From positions 62,001-126,000 of the forward strand of contig NZ_JVFV01000042.1 of the NCBI RefSeq assembly GCF_001073085.1: 64,000 nucleotides of DNA. Reading direction: 5' to 3'. The translations under genes were made by a program, and so were the position numbers. Shown one piece after another: positions 40,401-48,682 of the stretch. Each line of letters opens with the position of its first letter. The stretch's first letter is position 1. This DNA is from Streptococcus pseudopneumoniae. GTDB lineage: Bacteria; Bacillota; Bacilli; Lactobacillales; Streptococcaceae. A model generated the notes under the pieces. The model was not told the origin of the DNA, searched no databases, and worked only from the letters and a program-made list of their open reading frames with translations.

Positions 40401-43400
40401 AATCATTCAAAGTACTTGCCGAATCATCACCACCCGTATTGGACACGATAGCCGCTGGCAATTGAGAACCCGTCCATTGTTTAGAGATGTTATTTCCCGC
40501 AACAACTTGACTAGAAACACGAACATGAGCCTTGGTAGTCAGATGGCTACCCACTAATTGACCCTTGATTTCATAGATACCTTCAGTCTGACTAAAGCTT
40601 TCAGGAACCTTATCCCAAACGACATCTTTATAGACAGTTGTTCCATTAGAATGATAAGCACGGACACTAGCTGGCAATTGAACCGTTTCACCCTTAGGTA
40701 GAGTTAAACTGATTTCTTCAGCAACCTGCAAACCTTCAACAGTCACATTGGCAAGAGCTTCAATGTCTGTACCTACTACATGACCTTTAAGGGTAAAGCT
40801 ATGATAGTAGCTCAAATCTTTTGCATCCACCTTGTCCCAAGTTACAGCTACCTTACGAGGCAATCCCTTATCAAAGTCTGCTCCGATTTGATCAGGCAAA
40901 TTCGGTTGCTGATTGATATCTGTAGAGATTGAAACAGGATGAAGCTTAACAATTCTCTTGGTTACTTTGTTTTCTTTGATGACCACTACGGTGGCTACAG
41001 ATTGTGTCTTCTCTGTTTGATTGTCAATACGAGGTGTGAGCGTCACACTACCTTTAGTGTAAAGTAGCAAGTTCTGTCCGTTTACTTCAAGATGTCCACC
41101 ATCAGTAGAGCTAGCATCCAAGTGAATATCTGATGCTGAAAATTCAGTCTGTGTACCATCTTCGTAATGCCCAATGACATGATAAGGAAGGACTTGGTCT
41201 TCTGTTGCATTTTCTTTACCTTCTACACTTACTTCCAAGCGTGTCAAGGCAGGAGCTTCTTTCACGAATTGAATCAAATATGTTTGAACCAAATCGCCCT
41301 TCTGGTCACTCAAGAATACAGAAGCTTGATAATCATTAGCTTCTGAAGCTTGTTGAACTGTAACCTGATAGCCAGTAGTTTGTGCACCAACACTTGGGAT
41401 TTTAGCAGTATAAGGAAGGGATACTCGGTAGTAGGTCTTTCCAGACTCAAAGTTTTCAAGAGTCTTATCTCCAACTGTGAGACCTGTAACAGTACTTTCT
41501 GTTTCCTGATCACTTGCGATAAAGGTTGCTGTCACCTCGTAGTCATTTCCAACTAATTTACCAGTTGCTTCAGTACGTCCACCTTCTTTTGTCAAGGCAT
41601 CAGGATCTTTCAAGGTCCAAGAAACGACATCCACATCAACCAAGTTACCATCTGACAAAACAGCCGTTACAGTTTTATCCAAATCTTCTGCAGCTGTACC
41701 AACTGGCACAGTTGCTACCTTAGGCAACCACTTATCGAGTGCAACCACCTTAACAAGGGCTTCAGCCTTAGCTTCAAGTCCTTCCACGCTACCAAGAACT
41801 TTTTTCTCACCTGCACTAGTAAGGAGATCATCTGGTATATCCCAAGTTACAGATTTTTCTTCAACACTGCCGTCGCTATAAATAGCTGTCACAGTTTCCG
41901 GCAATTTAGGATTTTCGCTGACATCAGTAGTCGCTTTAACAGGGGCAAAAGCAACAAAATGACGATTTTCTTTTTTGCCTGAAACGGTTGTAACCGTCGC
42001 CTGATCAGAAGCCAAACCTGCAGAATCCGCATATAGGGTGAATTTACCTTCTTTTTCAGTGGATTTTACAATGACAACACCTTTACCATTGAAGGCTTTT
42101 CTCTGCCATGTGCCATCTTTCTGAGCTTTGTAGCGTTCACGGCTAGCTTGTTCTCCATTGTCCACACCAACGATTTGACCTTGACCATGAAGATTGAAAT
42201 GAACAAGATTGTTAGCTGTTGGAACAACATTGCCATCTTCATCAACGATTTCATAATGGATATAAGACAAATCTTTTCCGTCTGCAGTGATGACATGTTC
42301 TTCCTTGGTGAGACGAACTCTAGCTGGCTCCCCTGCTGTTGTCACACTATCACGCGCAATCTCTTTACCATTTTCATCGCGGGCAATAGCTGTTAAGGTA
42401 CCTGGTTTATAGTCCACCAACCACTCAAGATACAATTCACTTGGTTTAGCTCCCTCGTGATAAGGACGACCATCTTCAGTTGTTTTCTTAACAAATTCTT
42501 TCTTACCGAGGGACTCCTTGTTCAAGAACAATTCTACGCTGGCGGCATTTGAGAAGGTCCGAACTGGAACTTTACCATTGACCAGCATATTACGTTCCTT
42601 GAGCGTTTCTTCAGTCCAATTCCAGTGAGGCATGATACGAACTGTTGGTTTTTCTTTGGCACTATACCATTCACTACGGTAGAGATAGAAATCATTCTTA
42701 GGCAAGCCTGCCGTATCAATGATACCAAAGTAAGAGCTTTTCACTGGTGTATTATCTTGATTATGCCATGGTGTAGGCTCACCGATATAGTCAAAACCAG
42801 TCCAGATGAACTGACCTGCATAGCCAGCACGATCACGGTCAAAGGTCCAAGATTCAGTAGCTGTTCTACCCCAGGCTACACGGTCATTACCATAGTCTGA
42901 TTGTTCATAGTGACGATTTGGGCGATTGTCGTGCCAGAGATTTTGAGCAGGATTAAAGTAAGAATCACGAGTTCGAGTTGCTGAAGAAGTTTCAGAACCG
43001 TAAATCAACCAGTCTGGATGCGCTTTACGAACTGCATCATAATTACGCTCACCATAGTTCATACCTACAGCATCCATGATTGCTGCTAATTCTAAGAACA
43101 AGCCTGTAGAAGCACGACTGAATTTATTTTCACCCATGGTCACATAGCGCTCGGTATCGATAGCTTTGATGACAGCTTTCAAACGCTTGGCTGTTTCTAG
43201 TGAACGAGTTCCACCATCAGCCTCATCAACCTCATTACCGAGTGACCACATGATGATTGAAGGATTGTTTTTATCTCGTTCGACCATTGTTCTGAGGTCA
43301 AAATCAGACCACTTCTCACCCTTCTTGGCTTCTGGGTGAGTTGCATCTTGGTCAAAGAAACGTCCATAGTCATACGTTTTCTTACCACGATACCAAGTAT

Positions 43401-45054
43401 CAAAGGCTTCTTCTTGGACCAAAAGTCCTAAACTAGCCGCAGCATCTAACAACTGTGGACTTGCTGGATTGTGGGTTGTACGGATAGAGTTCACTCCCAT
43501 ATCTTTTAGGAGTTTTAATTTTCGGTAGGTTGCCTTATAGTTTTCTTCTGCCCCCAAGGCTCCATTATCATGGTGAATACTAACTCCATGGAATTTCATT
43601 CTCTCGCCATTAAGAGAGAAGCCTTCCTTGGCTGTCCAGTTGAAATAACGATAACCAAAAGTATCTTCTGTCACATCAACTAGCTGCCCTTCATTATAAA
43701 CCTTGGTTTTTAGAACATAGAGCTGAGGATGGTAGCTTTTTGTTGTCCAGAGAGTTGGTTTATTAACCAAAATCGTTTGCTTAAAGTCAGCTGTCTCATT
43801 TCCTGATAGACTCTTAGTTACAGAACGAACCAAATCTGAAACAGCCTTACCTTCCTTAGTAAAAATCTGTTGCTCCACAAATACCTTGGCTAAAGTCTTG
43901 GCAGTATTTTTGATCTTGCTTTGAATTTGTGTTTCAACATTGCCATCTTTTTGTTCAGCCAATTTTGGAGTTGTAATATGATTTCCATTTTCAGCCACTT
44001 GCACCTTATCACGATAGCTCAGAGTCACATCACGATAGATCCCACTTCCTGAGTACCATCGACTACTTGGCTGTTTATTGGTAACTTGGACCGCAATGGT
44101 ATTTTCACTACCATCTTTATTTAAAAATTCAGTGATGTCATATGAAAAATGATTATAACCACTTGGATAGTGACCTACAAATTTGCCATTTACATAGACC
44201 TTAGAGTCCATGTAGACACCGTCAAAGTTGATACGGACGTCCTTGTCCTTGGCAGCTTCATCAACCGTGAAGGTCTTACGATACCAGGCAGTACCACCAT
44301 TTAATTGACCACCTTCATTTCGAGCAGGAGACTTGTGATCAAAATCAAAATAGATACTCCAGTCATGAGGAAGGTTCAACTTAGACCAGTCATGAACATC
44401 AACATCTTTCTTAGAAAAATCACCCTGAGCGTTTAGTTTAAAATACCAGTCTTTGTTGAAATTTTGTTTTCTTTCCTGTAAAAGTTGGTCTTCTTTTTCC
44501 TTCTCTTTTGTGGCTTGAGGCAATTCACTTGCCGAAGCTTTTTCTTCCTTGCTTTTATCGTCCGTTACAGGTTTATTCTGATTAGGTGTATCAGAATGTT
44601 CTTCTCGAACTGCTGGCTTGTCAGAACTTGCTTCTGAATCTGTAGACTCTTTCCCATCCACTTCAGTAGCAGGTTTTTCAGTTTTTTCAACTTTGTCTTT
44701 TTTAGGGCTAACTACTTCTACTTCCTTTTCTTCCTTAGGACTTGTAGCCTCAGTCATCTTTTCTTCAGTTACTGGTTTTGCTGGTTCAACCGTATCATTT
44801 TCTTCTTTTTCAGTAGTGGAATCTTGTGCACCATTTTGCTCAGCTTTTGCAATGGCCGCAGCAAGATCATCTGGAAGCTTATCTAAAGGTTGAACTTGAT
44901 GAATTGTTTCCTCACTGGGGGTTGCTGTTTCAGTTTCAGCAGCTTGAGCCACCTGAAGACCAAATATACTAGCTCCAATCATAACCGAAGCCGCACCAAT
45001 GGCAAATTTACGAATACTATAATGACACCGTCTTTCAAAAAATCTCTTATCCAT
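37435..45054 (-). CDS. bgaA: LPXTG-anchored beta-galactosidase (BgaA)
   Basis: The 2539-residue surface enzyme removes terminal beta-1,4-galactose from host glycans and also acts as an adhesin in pneumococcus. In order: a YSIRKFAIG signal peptide (residues 1-40), a Ser/Glu/Lys-rich linker to about 195, and a GH2 region (about 200-850). That region holds the acid/base glutamate in SLGNEV at E608 and the nucleophile in SETSS at E688. Ig-like Big_4-type and carbohydrate-binding domains follow (CBM-like repeats at about 1630-1760 and 1880-2020), then a G5-type module near 2130-2210. Tandem 37-residue repeats (GDDPAPVVEVP) fill about 2221-2345, and the LPETG sorting signal is at 2506. I start it at 45054 because GGAAAGGAA precedes that ATG. 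Confidence 0.96.
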   Translation of the reverse strand: MDKRFFERRCHYSIRKFAIGAASVMIGASIFGLQVAQAAETETATPSEETIHQVQPLDKLPDDLAAAIAKAEQNGAQDSTTEKEENDTVEPAKPVTEEKMTEATSPKEEKEVEVVSPKKDKVEKTEKPATEVDGKESTDSEASSDKPAVREEHSDTPNQNKPVTDDKSKEEKASASELPQATKEKEKEDQLLQERKQNFNKDWYFKLNAQGDFSKKDVDVHDWSKLNLPHDWSIYFDFDHKSPARNEGGQLNGGTAWYRKTFTVDEAAKDKDVRINFDGVYMDSKVYVNGKFVGHYPSGYNHFSYDITEFLNKDGSENTIAVQVTNKQPSSRWYSGSGIYRDVTLSYRDKVQVAENGNHITTPKLAEQKDGNVETQIQSKIKNTAKTLAKVFVEQQIFTKEGKAVSDLVRSVTKSLSGNETADFKQTILVNKPTLWTTKSYHPQLYVLKTKVYNEGQLVDVTEDTFGYRYFNWTAKEGFSLNGERMKFHGVSIHHDNGALGAEENYKATYRKLKLLKDMGVNSIRTTHNPASPQLLDAAASLGLLVQEEAFDTWYRGKKTYDYGRFFDQDATHPEAKKGEKWSDFDLRTMVERDKNNPSIIMWSLGNEVDEADGGTRSLETAKRLKAVIKAIDTERYVTMGENKFSRASTGLFLELAAIMDAVGMNYGERNYDAVRKAHPDWLIYGSETSSATRTRDSYFNPAQNLWHDNRPNRHYEQSDYGNDRVAWGRTATESWTFDRDRAGYAGQFIWTGFDYIGEPTPWHNQDNTPVKSSYFGIIDTAGLPKNDFYLYRSEWYSAKEKPTVRIMPHWNWTEETLKERNMLVNGKVPVRTFSNAASVELFLNKESLGKKEFVKKTTEDGRPYHEGAKPSELYLEWLVDYKPGTLTAIARDENGKEIARDSVTTAGEPARVRLTKEEHVITADGKDLSYIHYEIVDEDGNVVPTANNLVHFNLHGQGQIVGVDNGEQASRERYKAQKDGTWQRKAFNGKGVVIVKSTEKEGKFTLYADSAGLASDQATVTTVSGKKENRHFVAFAPVKATTDVSENPKLPETVTAIYSDGSVEEKSVTWDIPDDLLTSAGEKKVLGSVEGLEAKAEALVKVVALDKWLPKVATVPVGTAAEDLDKTVTAVLSDGNLVDVDVVSWTLKDPDALTKEGGRTEATGKLVGNDYEVTATFIASDQETESTVTGLTVGDKTLENFESGKTYYRVSLPYTAKIPSVGAQTTGYQVTVQQASEANDYQASVFLSDQKGDLVQTYLIQFVKEAPALTRLEVSVEGKENATEDQVLPYHVIGHYEDGTQTEFSASDIHLDASSTDGGHLEVNGQNLLLYTKGSVTLTPRIDNQTEKTQSVATVVVIKENKVTKRIVKLHPVSISTDINQQPNLPDQIGADFDKGLPRKVAVTWDKVDAKDLSYYHSFTLKGHVVGTDIEALANVTVEGLQVAEEISLTLPKGETVQLPASVRAYHSNGTTVYKDVVWDKVPESFSQTEGIYEIKGQLVGSHLTTKAHVRVSSQVVAGNNISKQWTGSQLPAAIVSNTGGDDSASTLNDLTVSRATTDVKNRWTTWRTNTDNDWASILFGNSGDLTKRFVDNLSVDFYTDGTIGLPKEYVIEYYVGQEVPDLPNDVNNAQRDTNHPFNNAANWKEVEHLKAPGQLSAGQTNHFTFDKVETYAVRMRMKKADGTAGVGLTEITILGSKVPSATSSEISIQVDGKKLEHFNPSKTDYYIPQASKEITATASNNGVVTVVPATSEKGATRLILKAEDGTVLKEYRIFRDDEKESTQPVAAENSAQTLNVGDQLQLPAEVTVYYPSQTGWVKANLAVQWDAVPEHATAQEGSFEVLGHVLGTDLTTKMQVTVVTKGNQVISENANNNETDSKAFASTTNDTQAASRDKIFYINDGHFNEDGRWTNWSRTPKDQETSVGILFKKNGQITPQSVGKVAIQFFKDSGTDAPATMVLERYVGPAYTEPSTISRYEENADHPFNKAENWQEIPYKASGEIVAGKPIEFTFDPIETSAIRARMTRKSTTNGLAMVEFSAYSPTKAKDVETPSVTISVDGKALENFDPAVSDYTVSLNGNKPQVTAQASGNGVTTVVESSQDNLPSLVRLLAKDGSLVKEYRIHFKPSHRIVPEEGDQSPVLERPSLEVVKTEIPFKEIIRENNDLAQDERRVISEGKKGERVDYVKVLGSNRTTVHTDTTEAQDRIVEVKVKPVITTSKGDDPAPVVEVPEFEGGVNAAEAAKHELPEYTDPIGTVGDDPAPVVEVPEFEGGVNAVEAAKHELPEYTDVIGTVGDDPAPVVEVPEFEGGVNAVEAVKNEAPEYTGGVNAVEAAKNELPEYTGTVATVGNKPAPSLVKPAEEIRILTDKETGVLVAGLTKELSKDLKLQVQKVLRQELAGKHYDAYQVKLLDKDNQEVELKGAVLVRLPVKGQVQGVYHMSLDQGLQVQKVTLVGDMVEFTTKDLGLYAIVYKEQNQEPVEQAHGPAVNGEILENASEKVDSARLPETGESRSDTAAFLASLSLVLSVALLTVKRKEK
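38005..38391 (-). repeat. Tandem repeats in the BgaA C-terminal region
   Basis: Three 111-bp units encode GDDPAPVVEVP, EFEGGVNA and a spacer ending in PEYT or a variant, followed by a shorter fourth fragment. Two copies are nearly identical at the nucleotide level, so recombination-driven length variation is likely. Confidence 0.85.
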
Positions 45055-45076
45055 TATTATTCCTTTCCAATGTTCT

Positions 45077-45090
45077 AGTAAGCGATTACA
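45077..45090 (-). promoter_or_regulatory. cre-like CcpA site in the bgaA leader
   Basis: TGTAATCGCTTACT on the minus strand matches the CcpA consensus at most positions. It lies about 64-77 bases after the predicted bgaA transcription start, where a bound repressor would block elongation. Confidence 0.55.
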
Positions 45091-45159
45091 TTTTGCTCCA
45101 AAAAATAAACCTCCCTCTAGACGCTTACTTATTTTATCCATATAAATATTGATGTTTTT

Positions 45160-45188
45160 AATATATCAAAATAGTAGAGTTTTTTCAA
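45160..45188 (-). promoter_or_regulatory. bgaA promoter
   Basis: TTGAAA at 45183-45188 and TATATT at 45160-45165 are 17 bases apart. The leader is about 100 bases long and contains a separated inverted repeat AGTAAGCG (45122-45129) and CGCTTACT (45077-45084). Confidence 0.7.
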
Positions 45189-45233
45189 TAATTTGTAGAA
45201 GTTTTACTGTAATTTTATTAAAATAAGTGCAAG

Positions 45234-45266
45234 AAAAAAACAAGTTCACTTTTTAGAACTTGTTTC
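45234..45266 (-). terminator. Terminator after folD
   Basis: The minus-strand hairpin CAAGTTC / GAACTTG is followed by seven T residues. Confidence 0.8.
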
Positions 45267-45292
45267 TTCACTATCTAGAATAAATGCTTGTT

Positions 45293-46147
45293 CTATCTAT
45301 CCAAGCTACGCAATGCAGCCTGATAAGTTTGCTCCATTAGCATAGTAATGGTCATAGGCCCAACTCCACCAGGTACAGGCGTGATATGACTAGCGATTGG
45401 CGCAACAGCCTCATAGTCAACATCTCCACAGAGCTTTCCATTTTCATCTCTGTTCATCCCCACATCAATAACAACAGCCCCAGGTTTGACAAAGTCAGCA
45501 GTCACAAATTTGGCACGACCGATAGCTACTACAAGAATGTCGGCTTTAGAAGCTACTTGGGCTAAATTATGGGTGCGAGAGTGGGTCAAGGTTACAGTTG
45601 CATTCTTAGCCAACAGTAACTGGGCCATGGGTTTCCCAACAATATTGGAACGACCAATAACGACAGCATTTTTACCTTCTAAGTCAATCCCATACTCATG
45701 AAACATTTCCATAATACCAGCAGGAGTTGAAGGAATCATAACTGGGTGACCAGACCAAAGGCGTCCCATGTTGAGCGGATGAAAACCATCCACATCCTTT
45801 TCTGGATCAATGGCTAGTAGAACAGCCTCTTCATCGATGTGTTTTGGTAAAGGCAATTGAACCAAAATCCCATGCCAAGCTGGATCTTGATTGTATTTGG
45901 CAATCAAATCCAATAATTCCTCTTGGGTAATTGTTTCAGGAACTCGCACAACTTCACTCTGGAATCCTGCTGCAATAGCTGAACGTTCCTTGTTACGAAC
46001 GTAAACTTGGCTGGCTGGATTTTCTCCGACTAAAATAACGACCAAACCAGGCACCAATCCCGTCTCTTCTTTTAGTTTAGACGTCTTTTCAGCCAATTGT
46101 CCCTGTAACTTGGCCGCCAAGGCCTTCCCATCAATAATCTGTGTCAT
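45293..46147 (-). CDS. folD: Bifunctional methylene-THF dehydrogenase/cyclohydrolase
   Basis: The 284-residue cytoplasmic enzyme interconverts 5,10-methylene-THF and 10-formyl-THF via 5,10-methenyl-THF. The active-site YVRNKERSA is near residue 50, the Rossmann motif [11 protein letters not shown] near residue 163, and [10 protein letters not shown] near residue 258. I choose the ATG at 46147 (MTQIIDGKA) over a longer start at 46168 because it has an AAAAGAG site. It sits directly upstream of bgaA on the same strand but is separated by its own terminator and by the bgaA promoter. Confidence 0.96.
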   Translation of the reverse strand: MTQIIDGKALAAKLQGQLAEKTSKLKEETGLVPGLVVILVGENPASQVYVRNKERSAIAAGFQSEVVRVPETITQEELLDLIAKYNQDPAWHGILVQLPLPKHIDEEAVLLAIDPEKDVDGFHPLNMGRLWSGHPVMIPSTPAGIMEMFHEYGIDLEGKNAVVIGRSNIVGKPMAQLLLAKNATVTLTHSRTHNLAQVASKADILVVAIGRAKFVTADFVKPGAVVIDVGMNRDENGKLCGDVDYEAVAPIASHITPVPGGVGPMTITMLMEQTYQAALRSLDR

Positions 46148-46250
46148 GTGTTTTCTCTTTTCTAACAAATATCTTCTATTATATCAAAAATATACTTGTC
46201 CCTCTAACACTTCTTACCTAAGACACCTTATAGTTTGAAACTATAAGAAA

Positions 46251-46425
46251 GAAGCTGGGACAAAAGTCCTAGCCTCTCAATTGTCTTTGGATTGTCGAGC
46301 AAGACGCAGTGGTTGAGTGGGCTCTACTACGCTGATTTCATCAGCTTTTACAGCCCTACTCAACTGTGCGGAGGTGGGACGACGAAATCGTATTCTAACG
46401 AATTACCGATTTCTGTCCCACTCTC
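46251..46425. repeat. SPRITE-like intergenic repeat, copy B
   Basis: A 175-base divergent copy begins GAAGCTGGGACAAAAGTCC and ends CCGATTTCTGTCCCAC. It shares the GCTGGGAC/GTCC stem and the terminal ATTTCTGTCCCA with copies A and C but differs in the middle. It lies between folD and the glutamine ABC ATPase gene. Confidence 0.7.
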
Positions 46426-46442
46426 TCTAAATTACGATATTC

Positions 46443-47177
46443 TTACAAAACCTTACTCAAGAAATCCTTGGTTCTTTGTTCTTGGGTTTGTTCAAAGACT
46501 TGCTCTGGAGTTCCATCTTCGACAACAACACCGTCAGCCATAAAGATGACGCGGTCTGCCACTTCACGCGCAAAGCCCATCTCATGCGTCACGATGACCA
46601 TAGTCATTCCTGACTTAGCAAGTTCTTGCATAACCGCTAGTACTTCCCCTACCATTTCTGGGTCTAGGGCAGAAGTCGGTTCATCAAAGAGTAGGACATC
46701 TGGTTCCATGGCAAGACCACGAGCAATAGCGATACGTTGTTGCTGCCCACCAGACAAACTTTGTGGATAAGCATCGGCCTTATCTGGTAAACCAACCTTT
46801 TCCAAGAGCTCATGCGCTCTCTTCTCAGCAACTTCCTTACTTTCCCCTTTGGTCTTGATAGGAGAAAGCGTGATATTTTCCTTCACTGTCATATTGGGGA
46901 AGAGATTGAACTGTTGGAATACCATTCCCATCTTTTCACGCATGGCAAAGAGGTCATTTTTCTTATCCGTAATATCCACTCCTTCAAAGATGACCTTGCC
47001 TTTTGTCGCTTCTTCGAGGAGATTCATGGAGCGAAGGAGGGTTGACTTCCCGCTACCTGACGGTCCGATAATCACCACAACTTCCCCCTTTTTAATCTCC
47101 AGATCAATTCCTTTTAAAACTTCATTTTTCCCAAAGTTTTTATGAAGATTTTCAATTTTTATAAGCGTTTCAGTCAT
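46443..47177 (-). CDS. glnQ: Amino-acid ABC transporter ATP-binding protein (GlnQ-like)
   Basis: The 244-residue ABC ATPase has Walker [10 protein letters not shown] near residue 37, the signature SLSGGQQQR near residue 140 and Walker B VLLFDEP near residue 160. Its start overlaps the stop of the permease gene in a TAATG arrangement. It differs in sequence from the other amino-acid ATPase at 284-1027, so the window carries two PAAT transporters. Glutamine specificity is inferred. Confidence 0.9.
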   Translation of the reverse strand: MTETLIKIENLHKNFGKNEVLKGIDLEIKKGEVVVIIGPSGSGKSTLLRSMNLLEEATKGKVIFEGVDITDKKNDLFAMREKMGMVFQQFNLFPNMTVKENITLSPIKTKGESKEVAEKRAHELLEKVGLPDKADAYPQSLSGGQQQRIAIARGLAMEPDVLLFDEPTSALDPEMVGEVLAVMQELAKSGMTMVIVTHEMGFAREVADRVIFMADGVVVEDGTPEQVFEQTQEQRTKDFLSKVL

Positions 47178-47860
47178 TATTTTTTCTCTCCTTGTCCCAT
47201 ACGATTCTCAAAAGCTTTCAAGGCTAGTGTCAAGATAGAGGTCATAATCAAGTAGTAAAAGGCTGCAAATAAGAGTGGAGTTAAAGGTAGGTAGGTGGTT
47301 GTTGACACCGTAGTAGCTCCATTCCACAATTCCATGACACCAATTGCTGACAAGAGTGAACTATCCTTGATAATGGTAATAAACTCATTCCCCAAGGCTG
47401 GCAAGATATTCTTGATAGCCTGTGGCAAGATGACATAGCGCATAGCATTTTTAGGACGAATCCCTAGAGAGTAAGCCGCCTCTAATTGCCCTTTAGGTAC
47501 TGCATTGATACCAGCACGAACTGTTTCTGATACATAGGCACCACTATTCATAGAGATAATGATAATCCCTGGAATCAAACGTGAAAAATCAACTCCCAAA
47601 ACACCAATCTGAATTGTCGGAGCATTGATGTGCATAAGAGCAAAAGCAATCATGATCTGTACCATCATAGGTGTTCCACGGAAAATCCAAATATAAACAT
47701 TGGCAAGCCAAGCTAAAGGCTTCATTTTAGAACGTTGAGCAAAAGCCAAGACTATCCCTAAAATTGTCCCCAAAAAGACAACCAAAACAGAAATCAAGAC
47801 CGTTACGAGAGCACCATAATTAAAATATGGCAGATATTTAGGTAAAAAAGAAAAATTCAT
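47177..47860 (-). CDS. Amino-acid ABC transporter permease
   Basis: The 227-residue permease has about five hydrophobic segments and the coupling motif [15 protein letters not shown] near residues 125-140. It lacks a fused binding domain. It is the first gene of a two-gene operon with glnQ. A promoter (TTGCAT, 17 bases, TATACT) lies at 47900-47928. Confidence 0.92.
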   Translation of the reverse strand: MNFSFLPKYLPYFNYGALVTVLISVLVVFLGTILGIVLAFAQRSKMKPLAWLANVYIWIFRGTPMMVQIMIAFALMHINAPTIQIGVLGVDFSRLIPGIIIISMNSGAYVSETVRAGINAVPKGQLEAAYSLGIRPKNAMRYVILPQAIKNILPALGNEFITIIKDSSLLSAIGVMELWNGATTVSTTTYLPLTPLLFAAFYYLIMTSILTLALKAFENRMGQGEKK

Positions 47861-47899
47861 AAATCCACTACTTTCTAATTCTAACTTAAAACTTGTATG

Positions 47900-47928
47900 A
47901 GTATAACATGTTTTGAATAAAAATGCAA
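47900..47928 (-). promoter_or_regulatory. Promoter of amino-acid transporter operon
   Basis: TTGCAT at 47923-47928 and TATACT at 47900-47905 are 17 bases apart. I do not see a clear GlnR box. Confidence 0.7.
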
Positions 47929-48055
47929 TCTTTTTCCTTTTATTTTCAATAAAATTTCAAAGAAAACAGAAATAGCGAGAAATCTTAGTTTTTTCTAGTC
48001 AAGTGGATACTCTTTATGGTAAAATAGTAACGATAAGAAATGGAGGAGAATCAAA

Positions 48056-48286
48056 ATGGAATCACATTTGGTTAGAATCATCAACCGCCTAGAAGCAATG
48101 ACAAAAGATGGTGGTAACTTAAAACGTAACTTTGAGCGCGAGGGAGTTGTTGTAGCTGAAGTTGCTTTTAACCATGATGAAGAAAATGGCCCAATCTTTA
48201 CACTTCGTGATGTTGAAGCTCGTGAAACATATACTTTTGACAGCATCGACTTGATTGCGATGGAAATTTACGAACTTCTATACTAA
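48056..48286 (+). CDS. DUF1797 family protein
   Basis: The 76-residue cytoplasmic protein begins MESHLVRIINRLEAMTKDGG and contains FEREGVVVAEVAF and LRDVEARETYTFD, matching the DUF1797/YkuJ family. A good AATGGAGGAG site precedes it. It is divergent from the amino-acid transporter operon. Function is unknown. Confidence 0.87.
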   Translation: MESHLVRIINRLEAMTKDGGNLKRNFEREGVVVAEVAFNHDEENGPIFTLRDVEARETYTFDSIDLIAMEIYELLY

Positions 48287-48299
48287 TAATAGATATACA

Positions 48300-48469
48300 G
48301 AGGTTGGGACAAAAGATCCCGACCTCACTTTTTATTAGCAATCAAACTTTGACGCGGTAGCTGATTGGACTTTTCGTTCGTCTTTTAGACTCCCAAAACT
48401 CCTAATCATCTTCGCGGGGCTGGGACTACGAAATCGAGACTTTGTCTATCGATTTCTGTCCCACCGCCT
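48300..48469. repeat. SPRITE-like intergenic repeat, copy C
   Basis: A 170-base copy nearly identical to copy A (about four differences). Its first 28 bases fold into a perfect GAGGTTGGGA / TCCCGACCTC hairpin followed by ACTTTTTATT, so it serves as the terminator of the DUF1797 gene. Confidence 0.8.
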
Positions 48470-48580
48470 TTCACCAACGAGAATCCTTTTTGTATGACAA
48501 ATAGGATTTTTTTCTTACTATCAAGATTTTCTCATAATTAGCGCTCTACTATTTATAGTGCTAGTATCCAATCTTTTTAC

Positions 48581-48608
48581 TTGAATTGCCCAATAATCAT
48601 GATATAAT
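48581..48608 (+). promoter_or_regulatory. clpE promoter
   Basis: TTGAAT at 48581-48586 and TATAAT at 48603-48608 are 16 bases apart; the CtsR site lies downstream of the start point. Confidence 0.75.
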
Positions 48609-48623
48609 TAAATTATATACTTG

Positions 48624-48640
48624 TTTGACTATTTTTGACC
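48624..48640 (+). promoter_or_regulatory. CtsR operator before clpE
   Basis: TTTGACT-ATT-TTTGACC is the complement of GGTCAAA-AAT-AGTCAAA, a full match to the CtsR consensus heptad repeats. It is at about +10 relative to the predicted start, so CtsR would block clpE transcription until heat or protein stress. Confidence 0.9.
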
Positions 48641-48682
48641 TTTTAGATTTAGTCAAGACTAAGAAAGAAATGAGGTGGCGGT

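Noticed and set aside
45055..45141. Extension of BgaA to an ATG at 45141
   Set aside because: The extra 29 residues precede a proper YSIRK signal and the ATG is only about a dozen bases after the predicted transcript start.
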